From: Burkholderiaceae bacterium
GTDB taxonomy: Bacteria; Pseudomonadota; Gammaproteobacteria; Burkholderiales; Burkholderiaceae_D
DNA: 7,852 bases
Direction: 5' to 3'
NCBI GenBank assembly: GCA_014379395.1
Contig: JACMLV010000319.1
Location: forward strand, 1 to 7,852
The translations under genes were made by a program, and so were the position numbers. Shown piece by piece: positions 6,729 through 7,852 of the stretch; within the stretch, counting starts at the first letter, position 1; each line of letters opens with the position of its first letter. The notes below the pieces were generated by a model. That model had not been told where the DNA came from and did not search any database. It saw only the letters and a list, made by a program, of their open reading frames with translations.

Positions 6729-6953
6729 TCACTTCAATGCGGCGCGGACCTGTGCAAGCGCGTCAGCAATCGGAATTGTTTGCACCGTTCCACTCTCGAT
6801 ATCAGCAATTCTGCGCTCGGTTTCGATCGCCCATGCTTCCTCGATCTCGGCGTCTGCATCCAGGCTCGCAAGCAATAGCTGGGCGAAAGCTTCGCGTTCA
6901 GCAACCGTTAGTTTCAGGGCCTCTGCTTCGAGCAATTTAAGTTCATTTCCCAT
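6729..6953 (-). CDS. Addiction-module antitoxin-like protein (PF09720 / TIGR02574 type), orphan
   Basis: The 74-residue product starts MGNELKLLEAEALKLTVAER. It is acidic and helical, with the family pattern LTVAEREAFAQLLLASLD in the first half and the ending AWAIETERRIADIESG, then an IPIADALAQVRAALK-type tail. This matches the short proteins named putative addiction module component, usually the first gene of a pair with a RelE/ParE-type toxin. Here nothing toxin-like follows: the next bases leftward are the palindromic repeat and then the end of the ATPase gene on the other strand. The ATG at 6953 is chosen because AAGGAGG (6968-6962 on this strand) lies eight bases upstream. The longer frame to 7031 would start with a GTG and an Arg-rich leader that passes through this ribosome site. 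The protein looks complete, so the antitoxin is intact while its partner is absent. Confidence 0.8.
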   Translation of the reverse strand: MGNELKLLEAEALKLTVAEREAFAQLLLASLDADAEIEEAWAIETERRIADIESGTVQTIPIADALAQVRAALK

Positions 6954-6969
6954 GGCACATGCCTCCTTA

Positions 6970-6994
6970 GAGATATAAATTGTACCTCTATCTC
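6970..6994 (-). promoter_or_regulatory. Putative promoter with dyad upstream of the antitoxin gene
   Basis: On the minus strand TACAAT (6984-6979) is a good -10 box just upstream of the ribosome site. It sits inside a perfect six-base dyad: GAGATA at 6970-6975 and TATCTC at 6989-6994, 13 bases apart. Antitoxins often repress their own promoter through such dyads. No matching -35 box is visible, so promoter identity is tentative. Confidence 0.4.
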
Positions 6995-7057
6995 GATGCC
7001 CCGTGCCCGCCCGAGCTCGACACTTAAACACGTAAGTCGTTGAGTTAGGCGCTCATT

Positions 7058-7720
7058 TCAATCAGCACCGAGGTCGTATACGAAATGGGCATCCTCATCA
7101 ATTTTATCTGTTGAGATACCCAACTGCTCGGAAGTGATTTCAATGACTTTGGACAGCACCATTTCACGACTCCAAATAACTGAGCTAGCACACCCCACAT
7201 AAGGAATTAACGCAGCGACAGTCTGAATATGAGATGGAAGTACCGTCCCCATCTTACTGGAGAGATAATTTGCAAAAAATGCCAGAATGCAAAACACCGT
7301 CGCGAGCACTGAAAACGAAATGCCTGCGTTTATCATCGGACTGACAATGACAGCAGGAATTACAAAGACAAAGATATAAAACGAGATCTTTGTCCGTTTC
7401 AACTGCGGAAAGTGTCCAGCTTCAAGTGCAATACGAAGTTTTTCCCAATTTCGTCGGATATCACCTTCCAATATTTTATGCAGTGAAGAATCTGGGTGAA
7501 TCTCTTTGCGCGACATTGAAAATGTGGTCATCAACCTTGAACGGATACGGTAGAAACCAGCTTGTGACGGGCATGAATCACTGGCACTCGTGCGAACACG
7601 AGACATTACGTAGTCTGCAACGCCCCCTGGAGTTGCCAATTTTTCGGCATCTTCATCTTTGATTGTGATTCCGAACTCATCTTCAAATGCGAAAATTAAT
7701 TCGACGGTATCAAGGCCCAT
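7058..7720 (-). CDS. Membrane protein built from acyl-carrier-protein halves in permuted order
   Basis: The 220-residue product begins MGLDTVELIFAFEDEFGI and residues 1-43 match helices II-IV of an ACP (E. coli ACP: SLDTVELVMALEEEF). Residues 188-220 match helix I and the following loop: SEQLGISTDKI, then HFVYDLGAD, stop (E. coli: GEQLGVKQEEV, FVEDLGAD). The gene thus stops right before the 4'-phosphopantetheine serine, and the N-terminus has Met-Gly in place of Asp-Ser. Residues 50-110 (CPSQAGFYRIRSRLM, IHPDSSLHKIL, RRNWEKL) look like another serine-less ACP-like segment. Two hydrophobic helices follow (about 112-128 and 135-152), then HIQTVAALIPYVG (164-176), which resembles a last ACP helix. 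No in-frame start exists between the ATG and an upstream stop at 7763-7761, no missing first ACP half is found there in other frames, and no Shine-Dalgarno is seen. GC is about 45% by eye, below the left part of the window. The role is unknown; a non-carrying scaffold or partner of lipid or polyketide enzymes is possible. Confidence 0.75.
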   Translation of the reverse strand: MGLDTVELIFAFEDEFGITIKDEDAEKLATPGGVADYVMSRVRTSASDSCPSQAGFYRIRSRLMTTFSMSRKEIHPDSSLHKILEGDIRRNWEKLRIALEAGHFPQLKRTKISFYIFVFVIPAVIVSPMINAGISFSVLATVFCILAFFANYLSSKMGTVLPSHIQTVAALIPYVGCASSVIWSREMVLSKVIEITSEQLGISTDKIDEDAHFVYDLGAD

Positions 7721-7760
7721 AGATGCACCATAACGAGTGGGAGGAGACGCTGCGTGTGAC

Positions 7761-7852
7761 TTATTGGGTTATCGGGATGACGAAGCCAGAACTAAGCAGC
7801 AGAGCAGATACAAGACAGCAAAAGATCATAGCGGCATAACGTAGAGGTGAGC
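7761..7852 (-). CDS. C-terminal end of a probable membrane protein (partial)
   Basis: Reading leftward from the right edge, one frame is open to the TAA at 7763-7761 and encodes about 29 residues ending AAMIFCCLVSALLLSSGFVI then PITQ. The strongly hydrophobic stretch looks like a last membrane helix. It lies 40 bases upstream of the permuted-ACP gene on the same strand, so the two may form an operon. With so little of the gene visible I cannot name it; a short peptide starting at the internal ATG, or chance, are alternatives. Confidence 0.4.
   Translation of the reverse strand, partial: SPLRYAAMIFCCLVSALLLSSGFVIPITQ

Noticed and set aside
6535..6732. Possible toxin gene starting with a GTG that overlaps the antitoxin stop
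   Set aside because: The product (MKLVIAPYRGTLFMPTRR...) is a translation of the palindromic repeat and then antisense to the ATPase gene. It has no RelE/ParE pattern.
6729..7031. Longer 100-residue version of the antitoxin
   Set aside because: It would start at a GTG with no ribosome site, and the strong AAGGAGG at 6962-6968 lies in front of the internal ATG at 6953.
7044..7050. GTTAGGC, which looks like an integron attC core site (GCCTAAC on the minus strand just after the permuted-ACP gene)
   Set aside because: No partner GTTRRRY site and no complementary inner arms lie within the distance expected for attC, and there is no integrase in the window. A seven-base match alone is not enough.
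7058..7060. TGA after DLGAD as a sequencing error truncating a normal second ACP
   Set aside because: The bases after the stop do not encode SLDTVEL or similar in any frame, so a simple nonsense or frameshift error does not restore an ACP.

Overview
The window looks like a chromosomal segment of a GC-rich betaproteobacterium. Oxalobacteraceae (Massilia, Duganella or Janthinobacterium-like) is my best guess, based on codon and base composition, the type of regulatory and pilus-ATPase proteins, and a palindromic intergenic repeat whose look I associate with that family. This placement is inference, because there is no rRNA or marker gene here.

Positions 1-1282 hold the start of a leftward copper-exporting P-type ATPase gene (two tandem metal-binding HMA domains, running off the left edge) behind a textbook CueR/MerR-type operator-promoter. 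A small rightward gene for a predicted exported protein of unknown function follows. It converges tail to tail, with a 10-base gap, on a leftward GAF plus HD-GYP gene (1293-2912), predicted to be a cyclic-di-GMP phosphodiesterase. A 425-base gap with strong inverted repeats separates this from a divergent two-gene operon: an MBL-fold hydrolase (3338-4225) and, overlapping it by ATGA, a GAF-containing GspE/PilB-type secretion ATPase (4222-6612). Both the HD-GYP protein and the ATPase carry GAF domains that look alike, so the two divergent transcription units may sense related signals and link second-messenger turnover to a pilus or secretion motor. That link is inference.

After 6612 the character changes. 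A palindromic repeat (about 6641-6720) is followed by lower-GC, accessory-looking DNA, all read leftward. It holds an orphan addiction-module antitoxin (6729-6953) with no toxin behind it, a 220-residue membrane protein made from acyl-carrier-protein (ACP) pieces (7058-7720), and the last codons of another membrane protein at the right edge.

The most unusual item is the 7058-7720 protein. Its N-terminus matches the second half of an ACP, starting exactly where the phosphopantetheine serine should be. Its C-terminus matches the first half of an ACP and stops one residue before that serine. Between them lie a further ACP-like segment without the serine and two membrane helices. It reads as a circularly permuted, membrane-anchored pseudo-ACP that cannot carry the usual prosthetic group at the standard site.
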